In this document: one piece after another, positions 37,479-46,800 of the stretch
How positions within the stretch are numbered: position 1 is the stretch's first letter
Layout: each line of letters opens with the position of its first letter
NCBI RefSeq assembly: GCF_000577615.1
Contig: NZ_CBXX010000006.1
Span: 62,001 to 126,000, forward strand
Length of the DNA: 64,000 nucleotides
From: Herbaspirillum sp. RV1423
GTDB taxonomy: Bacteria > Pseudomonadota > Gammaproteobacteria > Burkholderiales > Burkholderiaceae_D
Direction of reading: 5' to 3'
Notes under the pieces: model-generated
Seen by the model: the letters and a program-made list of their open reading frames with translations, nothing else
Databases searched by the model: none
What the model was told of the DNA's origin: nothing
Program-made: the position numbers and the translations under genes

Positions 37479-38363
37479 TCAGGCCGGTTGTTGCGCCACC
37501 TCGGCCTCGCCGTCGCCGGCGAGCGTCTGCCGCGTCACCGGCCGCGCATCGCGTACCAGCCCCGCCGGCGGTTGCACACGCACCGGCTGGCTGTGATCGA
37601 TGGACGACGACAGCACGTTGAGGGTGGCCTCCGGCGCGGCATCCCAGACCGGATCGTCGATGGCCTCGAACACACGCTTCAATTGCGATCCCCAACTGCG
37701 CCGGATCATCTGGAAGTATTGATTCTGCTCGTCGATGGTCACAAAGCGGGTGACCGCCAGGTCGTTGCTGCTGTAGACCAGCAGGTCCAGCGGCAGTCCG
37801 ACCGAGATATTCGACTTCAGCGTCGAATCCATCGAAATCAGCGCGCACTTGGCGGCCTCGTCCAGCGAGGTGTGCGGCGTCACGACGCGGTCGATGATGG
37901 GCTTGCCGTATTTGGATTCGCCGATCTGGAAATACGTGTTCTCGTCGTGCGATTCGATGAAGTTGCCGGCCGAATACATCTGGAACAGGCGGCAGCGCTC
38001 GCCCTTGATCTGGCCGCCGAAGATGATGCTGACGTTGAAGTCGATGCCGAACTTGCCCAGTTCTTCCGCATCACGCTGATGTGCGGCGCGGATGGCGTCG
38101 CCGAGGATTTGCGCGGCTTCATACATCGATGTCGCGGTCCAGATGGTGCGGCCTTCGGCATTGGTCTTCTCGGCCACGATCTGGCGGATCGATTGTGAAA
38201 TGGAAAGATTGCCCGCAGTCATCAGCACCATGACGCGCTCGCCCGGATTCTCGTAAACGTTCATCTTGCGGAACGTGCCGATATGGTCGACGCCCGCATT
38301 GGTCCGCGAGTCGGATAAGAAGACCAGGCCATCGTTCAGGCGCATGGCAACGCAATAAGTCAT
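37479..38363 (-). CDS. Anbu (proteasome-like Ntn-hydrolase peptidase)
   Basis: A 294-residue member of the proteasome beta-subunit superfamily. After removal of Met, Thr1 (MTYCVAMRL) is the expected nucleophile. D17 in SDSRT and K32 in FRKM occupy the positions of the proteasome D17/K33 pair, so the active site looks complete without a propeptide. The fold core ends near residue 240; the last 50 or so residues are Pro/Gln/Ala-rich and probably disordered. Known Anbu proteins assemble as one-turn open rings or helices, and their substrates are undefined. Downstream position after alpha-E and ATP-grasp genes is the classic Anbu context. A separate betaproteobacterial proteasome homologue exists, but these neighbours favour Anbu. 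Confidence 0.88.
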   Translation of the reverse strand: MTYCVAMRLNDGLVFLSDSRTNAGVDHIGTFRKMNVYENPGERVMVLMTAGNLSISQSIRQIVAEKTNAEGRTIWTATSMYEAAQILGDAIRAAHQRDAEELGKFGIDFNVSIIFGGQIKGERCRLFQMYSAGNFIESHDENTYFQIGESKYGKPIIDRVVTPHTSLDEAAKCALISMDSTLKSNISVGLPLDLLVYSSNDLAVTRFVTIDEQNQYFQMIRRSWGSQLKRVFEAIDDPVWDAAPEATLNVLSSSIDHSQPVRVQPPAGLVRDARPVTRQTLAGDGEAEVAQQPA

Positions 38364-38403
38364 GATGTGAGCTAAAAATGTAAAAGCCGAATTTTACAGG
38401 AAG

Positions 38404-38430
38404 CCCCGCCAGCGCTCAGCGCGGGCGGGG
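38404..38430. repeat. strong GC hairpin between alpha-E and Anbu genes
   Basis: CCCCGCC (38404-38410) and GCGC (38412-38415) pair with GCGC (38419-38422) and GGCGGGG (38424-38430), with one A/G mismatch and a TCA loop. No T-run follows on the minus strand, so it may attenuate or process the alpha-E/Anbu transcript rather than terminate it. Confidence 0.6.
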
Positions 38431-38507
38431 TCCAAATGTCGTGGACCTGACACGTTATCGGCAAATTTCAGACAATTCTTAATCGTTATATTGTCGAATT
38501 TATAAGT

Positions 38508-39509
38508 TTATGCTGCCAAAGGAACAAGAAAATCCTTGCTGATGCGATTGCCCAGCTCAAAGATGCGTTCCAGAAACACCGTCAGGTAATCGTGCAGGCC
38601 GGCATCGAGTACTTCCTCGATGCGGCTGAACTTGAGGTCGGCGTGCAGCTTGCCGGCAAAGCGTTCAGTGTCGGCCGAGACGTCGTTGTGCACATGCTTC
38701 AGGTTGCTCAGCACTTGGTCCATGCAGGCCGCCAGCGAGCGCGGCATGTCGGCGCGCAGGATCAGCAGTTCGGCCACGCGTTCCGGCGTGATGACATCGC
38801 GATAGACCTTGCGGTAAATCTCGAAGCCTGACACCGAACGCAGAATCGCCGCCCAGTAATAGAAGTCGATCTGGCTATCGTTGCCCTTGCTGTCTTTCGT
38901 CAGCAGGCTCTGGTTTTGACTTTGCTGCTGGCTTTGCTTGCCTTGCGTTTCCTTGGCGCCGTGGAACTTGACGTCAATGATGCGCGCGGTATTGTCGGCG
39001 CGTTCGAGGAAGGTGCCGAGACGGATGAAGTGGAAGGCTTCATCCTTGAGCATGGTGCCGATGGTGACGCCGCGCGAGAGGTGCGAACGGTGCTTGACCC
39101 ATTCGAAGAATTCGCTCGGGTTTTGCGCCAGCGCCGGGGTCTGCAGGTAACTTTGCATCTTGATCCAGGTGGCGTTCTGGATTTCCCAGGCTTCTGTCGT
39201 CAGGGCGCCGCGCACGGCGCGGGCGTTCTCGCGCGCCTGCTTGAGGCAGGAAGCGATCGACGATGGATTTCCGGGGTCGCGCACCATGAAGTCGATGACG
39301 TCCTTTTGCGTCAGCGCATCGTACTTCTGGTTGTAACCGTACAGCAGTTCGGAAATGCCGAGGATGGCGCGCCATCCTTGTTCGGCGTCGTCGGTCGATT
39401 GCGGCAGCAAAGCGGTTTGCACATGCACGTCCAGCATGCGTGCGGTATTTTCGGCGCGCTCGGTATAGCGCGCCATCCAGAACAAGTGGTCAGCGGTGCG
39501 GCTCAACAT
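38508..39509 (-). CDS. alpha-E domain protein
   Basis: A 333-residue all-helical alpha-E protein (PF04168 type). It opens with the hallmark MLSRTADHLFWMARYTERAENTAR in shortened form (LFWMARYTERAEN), which recurs in the 848-residue fusion encoded at 47353. A Gln/Ser/Asn-rich insert (QGKQSQQQSQNQS, then about 12 more polar residues) interrupts the middle. Biochemical function is unknown; the family nearly always accompanies ATP-grasp and transglutaminase-like genes. Its start lies 3 bp after the ATP-grasp stop, so the two are translated together. Confidence 0.88.
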   Translation of the reverse strand: MLSRTADHLFWMARYTERAENTARMLDVHVQTALLPQSTDDAEQGWRAILGISELLYGYNQKYDALTQKDVIDFMVRDPGNPSSIASCLKQARENARAVRGALTTEAWEIQNATWIKMQSYLQTPALAQNPSEFFEWVKHRSHLSRGVTIGTMLKDEAFHFIRLGTFLERADNTARIIDVKFHGAKETQGKQSQQQSQNQSLLTKDSKGNDSQIDFYYWAAILRSVSGFEIYRKVYRDVITPERVAELLILRADMPRSLAACMDQVLSNLKHVHNDVSADTERFAGKLHADLKFSRIEEVLDAGLHDYLTVFLERIFELGNRISKDFLVPLAA

Positions 39510-39512
39510 GTT

Positions 39513-40928
39513 TTATTTCTCCAGAATCCAGGTGTCCTTGGTGCCGCCGCCTTGCGACGAGTTCACCACCAGCGAGCCTTCCTTGAGCGCCACGCGCGTC
39601 AGGCCGCCCTTGACCATCGAGACGTTTTTGCCTGACAGTACGAATGGGCGCAAGTCGAGATGGCGCGGCGCGATGCCAGATTCGACATAGGTCGGGCATA
39701 CTGACAGCGCCAGCGTCGGCTGGGCGATGTAGCCGTCCGGCTTGGCGATCACGCGTTGGCGGAAATCCTCGATTTCCTGTTTGGTCGAGGCCGGGCCGAC
39801 CAGCATGCCGTAGCCGCCGGCGCCATGGACTTCCTTGACCACCAGCTTTTCGAGATTGGCCAGCGTATAGGACAAGTCTTCCTTTTTGCGGCACTGGTAG
39901 GTCGGAACGTTGTTGAGGATGGGTTCTTCGGACAGGTAGAACTTGATCATGTCCGGCACATACGGATAGATCGACTTGTCGTCGGCGACGCCGGTGCCGA
40001 TGGCGTTGGCCAGCGTCACCTTGCCGGCGCGATAGGCCGACAGCAGGCCCGGCACGCCCAGCGACGAATCGGCGCGGAAGGCGAGCGGATCGAGATAGTC
40101 GTCGTCGATGCGGCGATAGATTACGTCGACGCGTTTCGGTCCGCGCGTGGTGCGCATGTAGACGGTGTTGTCCTTGACGAACAAGTCCTGTCCCTCGACC
40201 AGTTCGACGCCCATCTGCTGCGCCAGGAATGCGTGTTCGAAATAGGCCGAGTTATACATGCCCGGCGTCATGACCACCACGGTCGGATCGACCACGCCGA
40301 CCGGCGCCACCGAACGCAGGTTGTCGAGCAACATGTCGGGGTAATGATCGACCGGCGCAATCTTGTGGCGCGTGAACAGTTCCGGGAACAGGCGCATCAT
40401 CATCTTGCGGTTTTCCAGCATGTAGGACACGCCGGAAGGCACGCGCAGATTGTCTTCAAGCACGTAGAACTCGCCTTCGCCGGCGCGCACGATGTCGACG
40501 CCGGCGATGTGCGCATAGATGTCGGAGGCGACATCGACATCCTGCATTTCAGGACGGTATTGCGCGTTCTGGAAAATCTGCTCGGCCGGAATCACGCCGG
40601 CCTTGATGATTTTCTGGCCGTGGTAGATGTCGTGGATGAACATGTTCAGCGCCTTGACGCGCTGCACGAGTCCCGCTTCCAGTTTTGTCCATTCGGCCGC
40701 ATGGATGATCCGCGGAATGATGTCGAAGGGGATCAGCCGTTCCGTGCCGGCATCGTTGCCGTAGACCGCGAAGGTAATACCGACGCGACGGAAGATCAGG
40801 TCGGATTCGGCGCGCTTGCGGGCAATGGTTTCAGTGGATTGTGAAGACAGCCAGGCCGCAAATTCGTCATAGTGCTTGCGTACGGAAACGGCGCCGTCGG
40901 AATACATCTCATCGAAAAAATTTGACAT
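39513..40928 (-). CDS. circularly permuted type 2 ATP-grasp ligase
   Basis: A 471-residue predicted amide-bond-forming enzyme. Conserved blocks are LRVPSGVSYMLENRKMMMRL, VVVMTPGMYNSAYFEHAFLA, the YRRIDDDYLDPLAF metal/ATP segment and the terminal GGGTKDTWILEK; each has a counterpart in the fusion protein at 47353. ATP-grasp enzymes join a carboxylate to an amine through an acyl phosphate. It is the first gene of the minus-strand ATP-grasp/alpha-E/Anbu unit. The real substrates are unknown. The 237 bp upstream contain no other gene. Confidence 0.88.
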   Translation of the reverse strand: MSNFFDEMYSDGAVSVRKHYDEFAAWLSSQSTETIARKRAESDLIFRRVGITFAVYGNDAGTERLIPFDIIPRIIHAAEWTKLEAGLVQRVKALNMFIHDIYHGQKIIKAGVIPAEQIFQNAQYRPEMQDVDVASDIYAHIAGVDIVRAGEGEFYVLEDNLRVPSGVSYMLENRKMMMRLFPELFTRHKIAPVDHYPDMLLDNLRSVAPVGVVDPTVVVMTPGMYNSAYFEHAFLAQQMGVELVEGQDLFVKDNTVYMRTTRGPKRVDVIYRRIDDDYLDPLAFRADSSLGVPGLLSAYRAGKVTLANAIGTGVADDKSIYPYVPDMIKFYLSEEPILNNVPTYQCRKKEDLSYTLANLEKLVVKEVHGAGGYGMLVGPASTKQEIEDFRQRVIAKPDGYIAQPTLALSVCPTYVESGIAPRHLDLRPFVLSGKNVSMVKGGLTRVALKEGSLVVNSSQGGGTKDTWILEK

Positions 40929-41165
40929 AAATTTGCTTCATTTTCTGGTGCTGATGCGGAGGGATTTTTAGCTTTGGAGCGAGCGAATATTATTTGCAGA
41001 TCGATGTTTGCAGGCATCCTCATCGCTGGTGACAGTGGACAAAGACTATCACGCCATTTCCGCTTTTGGACAGCGAAAATTGCGTGCCGGTCTGGTCCGG
41101 ATTGGCGCCAGCGATGGGTGGCATGGGGTGGCGGCGACGGTTGAAAATGACGGACTCCTCTCAGT

Positions 41166-41606
41166 TCATGCCCATGGCGTCGGCGCCGGAACGGCGCACG
41201 GCGCAGGCATGTCGATGGTGGTGAAATCGGCAGGGCTGACGATTTCAAGATACTCCATGTCCGGCGAATAATCGAACAGGAAATGCACGATGCCCGGACG
41301 CTGGTGGACGCAGTCGCCGGCCTTCACCAGCGTCACCTTGTCCTCGTACATGAAGCGCGCCCAGCCCTTGAGCATGATGACGATATGGAAATTGGCCTCA
41401 TGCCGGTGCCAGCCGGTGCCGGCTTCCGGGGGCACGTTGGCTTTCACCAGTTGGGCCACCACCTGGCCGCCGGTGGCGGCGGCGATGCCGAGGTCGCGGT
41501 ATAGAAAAAAATCGCGCAGGCCCCCTGATTCATAAGGGGTATCGCCCTCGCTGACGTGAGAAAACACATTCAAGGCGCTTGGTTTTGTTTCGGCTATCGT
41601 ATTCAT
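41166..41606 (-). CDS. cupin-domain protein
   Basis: A 146-residue single-domain cupin. The metal-binding motif 1 is GWHRHEANFHIVIMLKGWARF and motif 2 is DCVHQRPGIVHFLFDYS, with histidines at the ligand positions. I start at 41606 (MNTIAETKP), preceded by AAAGGACGAG. Cupins range from sensors to dioxygenases, so no function can be assigned. It is downstream of the GST gene (97-bp gap) and precedes the ATP-grasp gene on the same strand by 237 bp, so it could be part of that transcript. Confidence 0.82.
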   Translation of the reverse strand: MNTIAETKPSALNVFSHVSEGDTPYESGGLRDFFLYRDLGIAAATGGQVVAQLVKANVPPEAGTGWHRHEANFHIVIMLKGWARFMYEDKVTLVKAGDCVHQRPGIVHFLFDYSPDMEYLEIVSPADFTTIDMPAPCAVPAPTPWA

Positions 41607-41703
41607 CACACTCGTCCTTTCTGCGGCGCGCCGCACATGGTCCTGATGGCTACTTTATGAAACGGATTCTCAGTGATGCCTCCTCATTCTTCTCCCTGCT
41701 GCT

Positions 41704-42357
41704 TCAAAATTCAACATCGAGTTCATCGATGTCTTCCGGCTCCTTCTGCGCGGCGGCGATCCATTCCTTCATCTCCGGCATCGCCATGATGCGTTTGCTG
41801 TAGGCGGCGCAGATCGGCTCCAGTTTGACGTCGTACGTAATGAAGCGCGTGATGACTGGCGCATACATGGCGTCGGCCATGGTGCGTTCGCCGAACAGGA
41901 AGGGGCCGCCGTAAGTGGCCAGGCATTCTTTCCAGATCGTGGTGATGCGCTGGATATCGGCTTGCGCGCGCGACCACACTTTGAAATGGGGGAAGTGGGC
42001 CTTGAGGTTCATCGGCAGTGCCGAACGCAAGGCGCTGAAACCGGAATGCATCTCGCCGCAGATGGCGCGGCAATGCGCACGCGCCGCCTGGTCGGCCGGC
42101 AGCAGTTTGGCGGCGGGGCGGATTTCGTTGAGGTATTCGGCAATCGCCAGGGTGTCCCAGACCAGGATGTCGCCGTGCTTGAGGCTGGGAACCAGGATGG
42201 ATGAGGACAGCAGCAGGATTTCCGCCCGCGCATCGGGATCGTCGGGCGAGACGATGTCTTCCTGAAACGGCAGCCCGGAAAATTTGGCAAGCAGCCAGCC
42301 ACGCATGGACCACGATGAATAGTTCTTGCTGGTGATGCGCAAAGTCGTTTTAGGCAT
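41704..42357 (-). CDS. glutathione S-transferase family protein
   Basis: A 217-residue GST. The thioredoxin-like N-terminal domain has the active-site stretch KNYSSWSMRGWLLAKF, with serines where GSH is activated, and the cis-proline segment LVPSLKHGDILVWDTLAIAEY. A helical C-terminal domain follows with FGERTMADAMYAPV. The SxxSxR-type motif recalls maleylacetoacetate-isomerase and YfcF-like GSTs. It is divergent from the PHB depolymerase gene. Confidence 0.88.
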   Translation of the reverse strand: MPKTTLRITSKNYSSWSMRGWLLAKFSGLPFQEDIVSPDDPDARAEILLLSSSILVPSLKHGDILVWDTLAIAEYLNEIRPAAKLLPADQAARAHCRAICGEMHSGFSALRSALPMNLKAHFPHFKVWSRAQADIQRITTIWKECLATYGGPFLFGERTMADAMYAPVITRFITYDVKLEPICAAYSKRIMAMPEMKEWIAAAQKEPEDIDELDVEF

Positions 42358-42612
42358 GTCAGTCCTTTATGTGTGAGTACTTTGACTTTGGCGTGTCAAT
42401 TCTTTTGACGCGCATTGTGCGTGGACGCGTCCTACTGGAACGCAATTCATCCATATCCGTGAGATGCGTTCTACGATGTTCCACGTTGATTGCTTGCAAA
42501 GGGCGTGCCAGCAATGCGCCGCATACCGGGTCGCATGCATACGCCGGGGAAGGTCAATGGCATGCATATTGCATCGAGAGAAGGACTGGTGAGAATAGAG
42601 GGAATGGGTTTT

Positions 42613-43839
42613 ATGACGAATATTTACCAGGCATATCAGCAATACGCCGACGCTACCAATCCGCTGCGCGCTTCGGCACGCGCCACAGCTCCGTTCCTGG
42701 GGCATCAGTGGCCCGGTTTGCCGTCCAGTCCGACCCTGCGCAAACTGGCAGCCGCTTACGAAGTATTTTCCCGTACGCAACTGACGCATGTGCGTCCTCC
42801 GTTCGATATCGATAGCGTCGAGGATGGCGGCCGCACCGTTGCGGTGCGTGAAGAAGTCGTCGACAAGACGCCGTTCTGCAGCTTGTTGCGTTTCCGCAAG
42901 GAAACGGCTGCCGAGCAGCCGGCCGTGCTGCTGGTGGCGCCGATGTCAGGCCATTTCGCGACGCTGCTGCGCGGCACCGTCAAGACCCTGCTGCGCGATC
43001 ACGACGTCTACATCACCGACTGGCACAACGCCCGCGATATTGCATTGGAACATGGCCGGTTCGGCCTCGACGAGTACGTCGCCCACCTGATCCGTTTCCT
43101 GCAGGTCATCGGCGCCGGCGCGCATGTCGTCGCAGTGTGCCAGCCGACCGTGGCGGCCATCACTGCCGTCGCCGTGATGGCTGAAGACGGCGACGCCGCG
43201 CAGCCGCGCACCATGACGCTCATGGCCGGCCCGCTCGATACGCGCGTCAATCCGACCACCGTCAACGAACTGGCCAAGAGCAAGCCGATCGAATGGTTCG
43301 AGTCCAATCTCGTCAGCACCGTGCCGGCTCGCCATGCGGGAGGCGGCCGCCGGGTGTATCCGGGTTTCATGCAACTGGCGGCGTTCATGAACATGAACCT
43401 GAACCGCCACGTCGAGGCCTTCCGCAACCTGTATCACTATCTGATCGAGGGAGAACACGAAAAGGCCGAGGCCATCAAGGTATTCTATGAAGAATACTTC
43501 GCCATGTCCGACCTGCCGGCGGAGTTTTATCTGGAAACGGTGCGCATCGTGTTCCAGGAACATGCCTTGCCGCTGGGTTTGCTGCAATACCAGGGACGTC
43601 CGGTCAATCTCAAGGCCATCCGGCGCACCGCATTGTTCACGGTGGAAGGCGAAAAGGACGACATCTGCGCCGTCGGCCAGACCGTCGCTGCACAAGATAT
43701 GTGCAGCAGCATCCGCCCCTACATGCGCTTGCACCATGTGCAGACAGCGGTCGGCCACTACGGCGTGTTCAACGGACGCCGCTGGGAAAATGAAATCTAT
43801 CCACGCCTCAGGGATTTCATTAATATGCACCACAGGTGA
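42613..43839 (+). CDS. phaZ: intracellular polyhydroxyalkanoate depolymerase
   Basis: A 408-residue depolymerase of intracellular PHB granules. The family features include the N-terminal MTNIYQAYQQYAD, the ITDWHNARDI segment and, at the nucleophile, VVAVCQPTVAAI, where cysteine replaces serine in the lipase-box-like motif, as in Ralstonia-type PhaZ. A C-terminal histidine appears in AVGHYGVFNG. The ATG at 42613 is used; GAGGGA lies about 10 bases upstream. The gene lies 52 bp before the transglutaminase/DUF2126 gene. A functional link to that cluster is not evident, though cotranscription is possible. Confidence 0.9.
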   Translation: MTNIYQAYQQYADATNPLRASARATAPFLGHQWPGLPSSPTLRKLAAAYEVFSRTQLTHVRPPFDIDSVEDGGRTVAVREEVVDKTPFCSLLRFRKETAAEQPAVLLVAPMSGHFATLLRGTVKTLLRDHDVYITDWHNARDIALEHGRFGLDEYVAHLIRFLQVIGAGAHVVAVCQPTVAAITAVAVMAEDGDAAQPRTMTLMAGPLDTRVNPTTVNELAKSKPIEWFESNLVSTVPARHAGGGRRVYPGFMQLAAFMNMNLNRHVEAFRNLYHYLIEGEHEKAEAIKVFYEEYFAMSDLPAEFYLETVRIVFQEHALPLGLLQYQGRPVNLKAIRRTALFTVEGEKDDICAVGQTVAAQDMCSSIRPYMRLHHVQTAVGHYGVFNGRRWENEIYPRLRDFINMHHR

Positions 43840-43891
43840 TCATTCCCGGGCGCAACTCATCAGGTCAACTTGCTTGTTGTAAAGGATCTTC

Positions 43892-46800
43892 ATGTCAATT
43901 CATGTGGCGCTGAACCATGTCACGTCTTACCGTTACGACCGTGCTATCAACCTGGGACCGCAAATCGTCCGCCTGCGGCCTGCCCCGCATTGCCGCACCC
44001 GGATACTGAGTTATTCGCTGCGTATCCTTCCCGAGCCCCATTTCATCAACTGGCAGCAAGATCCGCAAGCCAACTACATGGCGCGCCTGGTGTTCCCGGA
44101 AAAGACCGAAGAATTCCGCATCGAAGTCGACCTCGTGGCCGAAATGTCCGTCATCAATCCTTTCGACTTTTTCCTTGAACCGTATGCCGAGCAGATTCCT
44201 TTCGAATACGCCAAGGAGTTGCAGAACGAGCTGTCGCCGTATCGCAAGACACTGCCGCTGACACCGCTGTTCCAGAAATTCCTCGATGGCATTTCGCGCG
44301 AGAAGATGGGCAGCGCCAACTTCCTGGTCGCACTGAACCAGAAGCTGGCCGACGCCATCGATTACACCATCCGCATGGAGCCGGGCGTGCAGACGCCGGA
44401 AGAAACGCTCAAGCTCGGCTCCGGCTCATGCCGCGATTCGTCCTGGCTGCTGGTGCAACTGCTGCGCCACCTGGGATTGGCGGCGCGCTTTGTATCCGGT
44501 TATCTGATCCAGCTCACCGCCGACCAGAAATCGCTCGACGGTCCGTCGGGACCGGAAGCCGACTTCACCGACCTGCACGCTTGGTGCGAAGTCTATCTGC
44601 CGGGCGCCGGCTGGGTCGGCCTCGATCCGACTTCGGGCCTGTTCGCCGGCGAAGGCCACATCCCGCTGTCGTGCACGCCCGAACCCTCATCGGCGGCGCC
44701 GGTCAGCGGCTTGGTTGATCCCTGCGAAGTCGAATTCGAACACCTCATGAGCGTGGCCCGCATCTGGGAAGCGCCGCGCGTCACCAAGCCCTACACCGAG
44801 GCGCAGTGGAGCGAGATCGAAGAACTCGGCCACGCCATCGACGACGATCTCGATGCGTTGGACGTGCGCCTGACCATGGGCGGCGAGCCGACCTTCGTTT
44901 CGCTGGATCATCCCGATGAGCCGGAATGGAATACCGCCGCCCTGGGCAAGACCAAAAAGCCGCTGGCCGCCGATCTCTACCACCGCATGCGCGAAAAATA
45001 CGCAGTCAAAGGACTGCCGCATTTCGGCCAGGGAAAATGGTATCCGGGTGAGCAACTGCCACGCTGGGCGCTCAATTGTTACTGGCGCCGCGACGGTCAG
45101 CCGATCTGGCTCAACCGCGATCTGATCGGCGACGAGACCAAACCGAATGTCAAGGACGACGACATCACCGAGCGTTTCCTCAAGGGCGTCGCTGCGCGAC
45201 TGACACTGGACGGCAAGCATGTGTTCCCGGCCTATGAAGACGTGTTCTACTACATGTGGCGTGAACGCCGCCTGCCGGGCAACGTAGATCCGTTCGATTC
45301 CAGGCTCGACGACAAGCAGGAGCGCGAACGCCTGATGCGCGTCTTCTCGCAAGGCCTCGACAAAGTCGCCGGTCACGTATTGCCGGTGGCGCGCCGTCCT
45401 GACGAGAGCGGCTGGCAGAGTGGCGACTGGTTCCTGCGGAGCGAGCGCTGCTACCTGTATCCGGGCGACTCGCCGCTCGGTTATCGCTTGCCTTTGGATT
45501 CTCAGCCCTGGGTCAAGTCGAGCGACTATCCATACGTACATGCGGCCGATCCGACACAGGATTTTCGCGCCTTGCCCGCGGCGGCTGAAATCCGTCTGCA
45601 GTATTCAAAACGTCCGTCGCTGACAGGCGCGACTTCGGTCGCGTTCTTGCAGGATTACTACACCACGCAGCGCAGCGCCGCGAAGGCCGGCAAGGGCGAC
45701 GGCGCACGCGCAACGGCAGCCGGCGGCGCGCCGGGCGTATTTGAATCGGCCGACTGGATTACGCGCACCGCCTTATGCGCGGAAGTGCGCAACGGCGTGT
45801 TGTATCTTTTCATGCCGCCGCTCGCCAAGCTGGAAAGTTATCTGGAACTGGTCGCCGCCATCGAAGCCACTGCCGAAGAACTCAAGCAGCCCGTGCTGAT
45901 GGAAGGCTACGAGCCGCCGCACGATCCGCGCGTGCGCAAGTTCAGCGTCACGCCGGACCCCGGCGTGATCGAAGTCAACATCCAGCCGGCCTCCAACTGG
46001 AGCGAGCTGGTCGACCAGACCACGCACCTCTACGAAGCCGGTCGTGAATCTCGCCTGACCACCGAGAAATTCATGCTCGACGGCCACCACTCCGGCACCG
46101 GCGGCGGCAACCATATGGTGATGGGCGGCGCGACGACCGGTGATTCGCCATTCCTGCGCCGGCCGGACCTGCTGCGCAGCCTGATCAGCTACTGGCATAA
46201 CCATCCGGCGCTGTCGTACTTGTTCTCCGGCATGTTCATCGGCCCGACTTCGCAGGCGCCGCGTATCGACGAGGCGCGCAATGATTCCACAGTGGAAATC
46301 GAACTGGCCTTCGCCGAAATGGAAAAGCAGATCGCCAAGGGCGGCTGTTCGCCGTGGCTGGTCGACCGTCTGCTGCGCAACTTGCTGATCGACGTGACGG
46401 GCAATACGCACCGCGCCGAATTCTGCATCGACAAACTGTATTCGCCGGACAGCGCCACCGGCCGTCTCGGCCTGCTCGAATTGCGCGCCTTCGAAATGCC
46501 GCCGCATGCGCGCATGAGCCTGACCCAGCAATTGCTGTTGCGCGCGTTGGTGGCGCGTTTCTGGAAGACGCCGTACAAGCCGCAGCGCCTGGTGCGCTGG
46601 GGTACCGAACTGCACGATCGTTTCCTGCTGCCGCATTTCATCTGGCAGGATTTCAACGACATCGTGGACGACATGCAGGAGGCCGGCTATCCGATGCAGG
46701 CCGACTGGTTTGCGCCGCATTTCGAGTTCCGCTTCCCCAAGATCGGCGACTACGCCGTCAAGGGCATGGCGCTGGAATTGCGTACCGCGCTCGAACCGTG

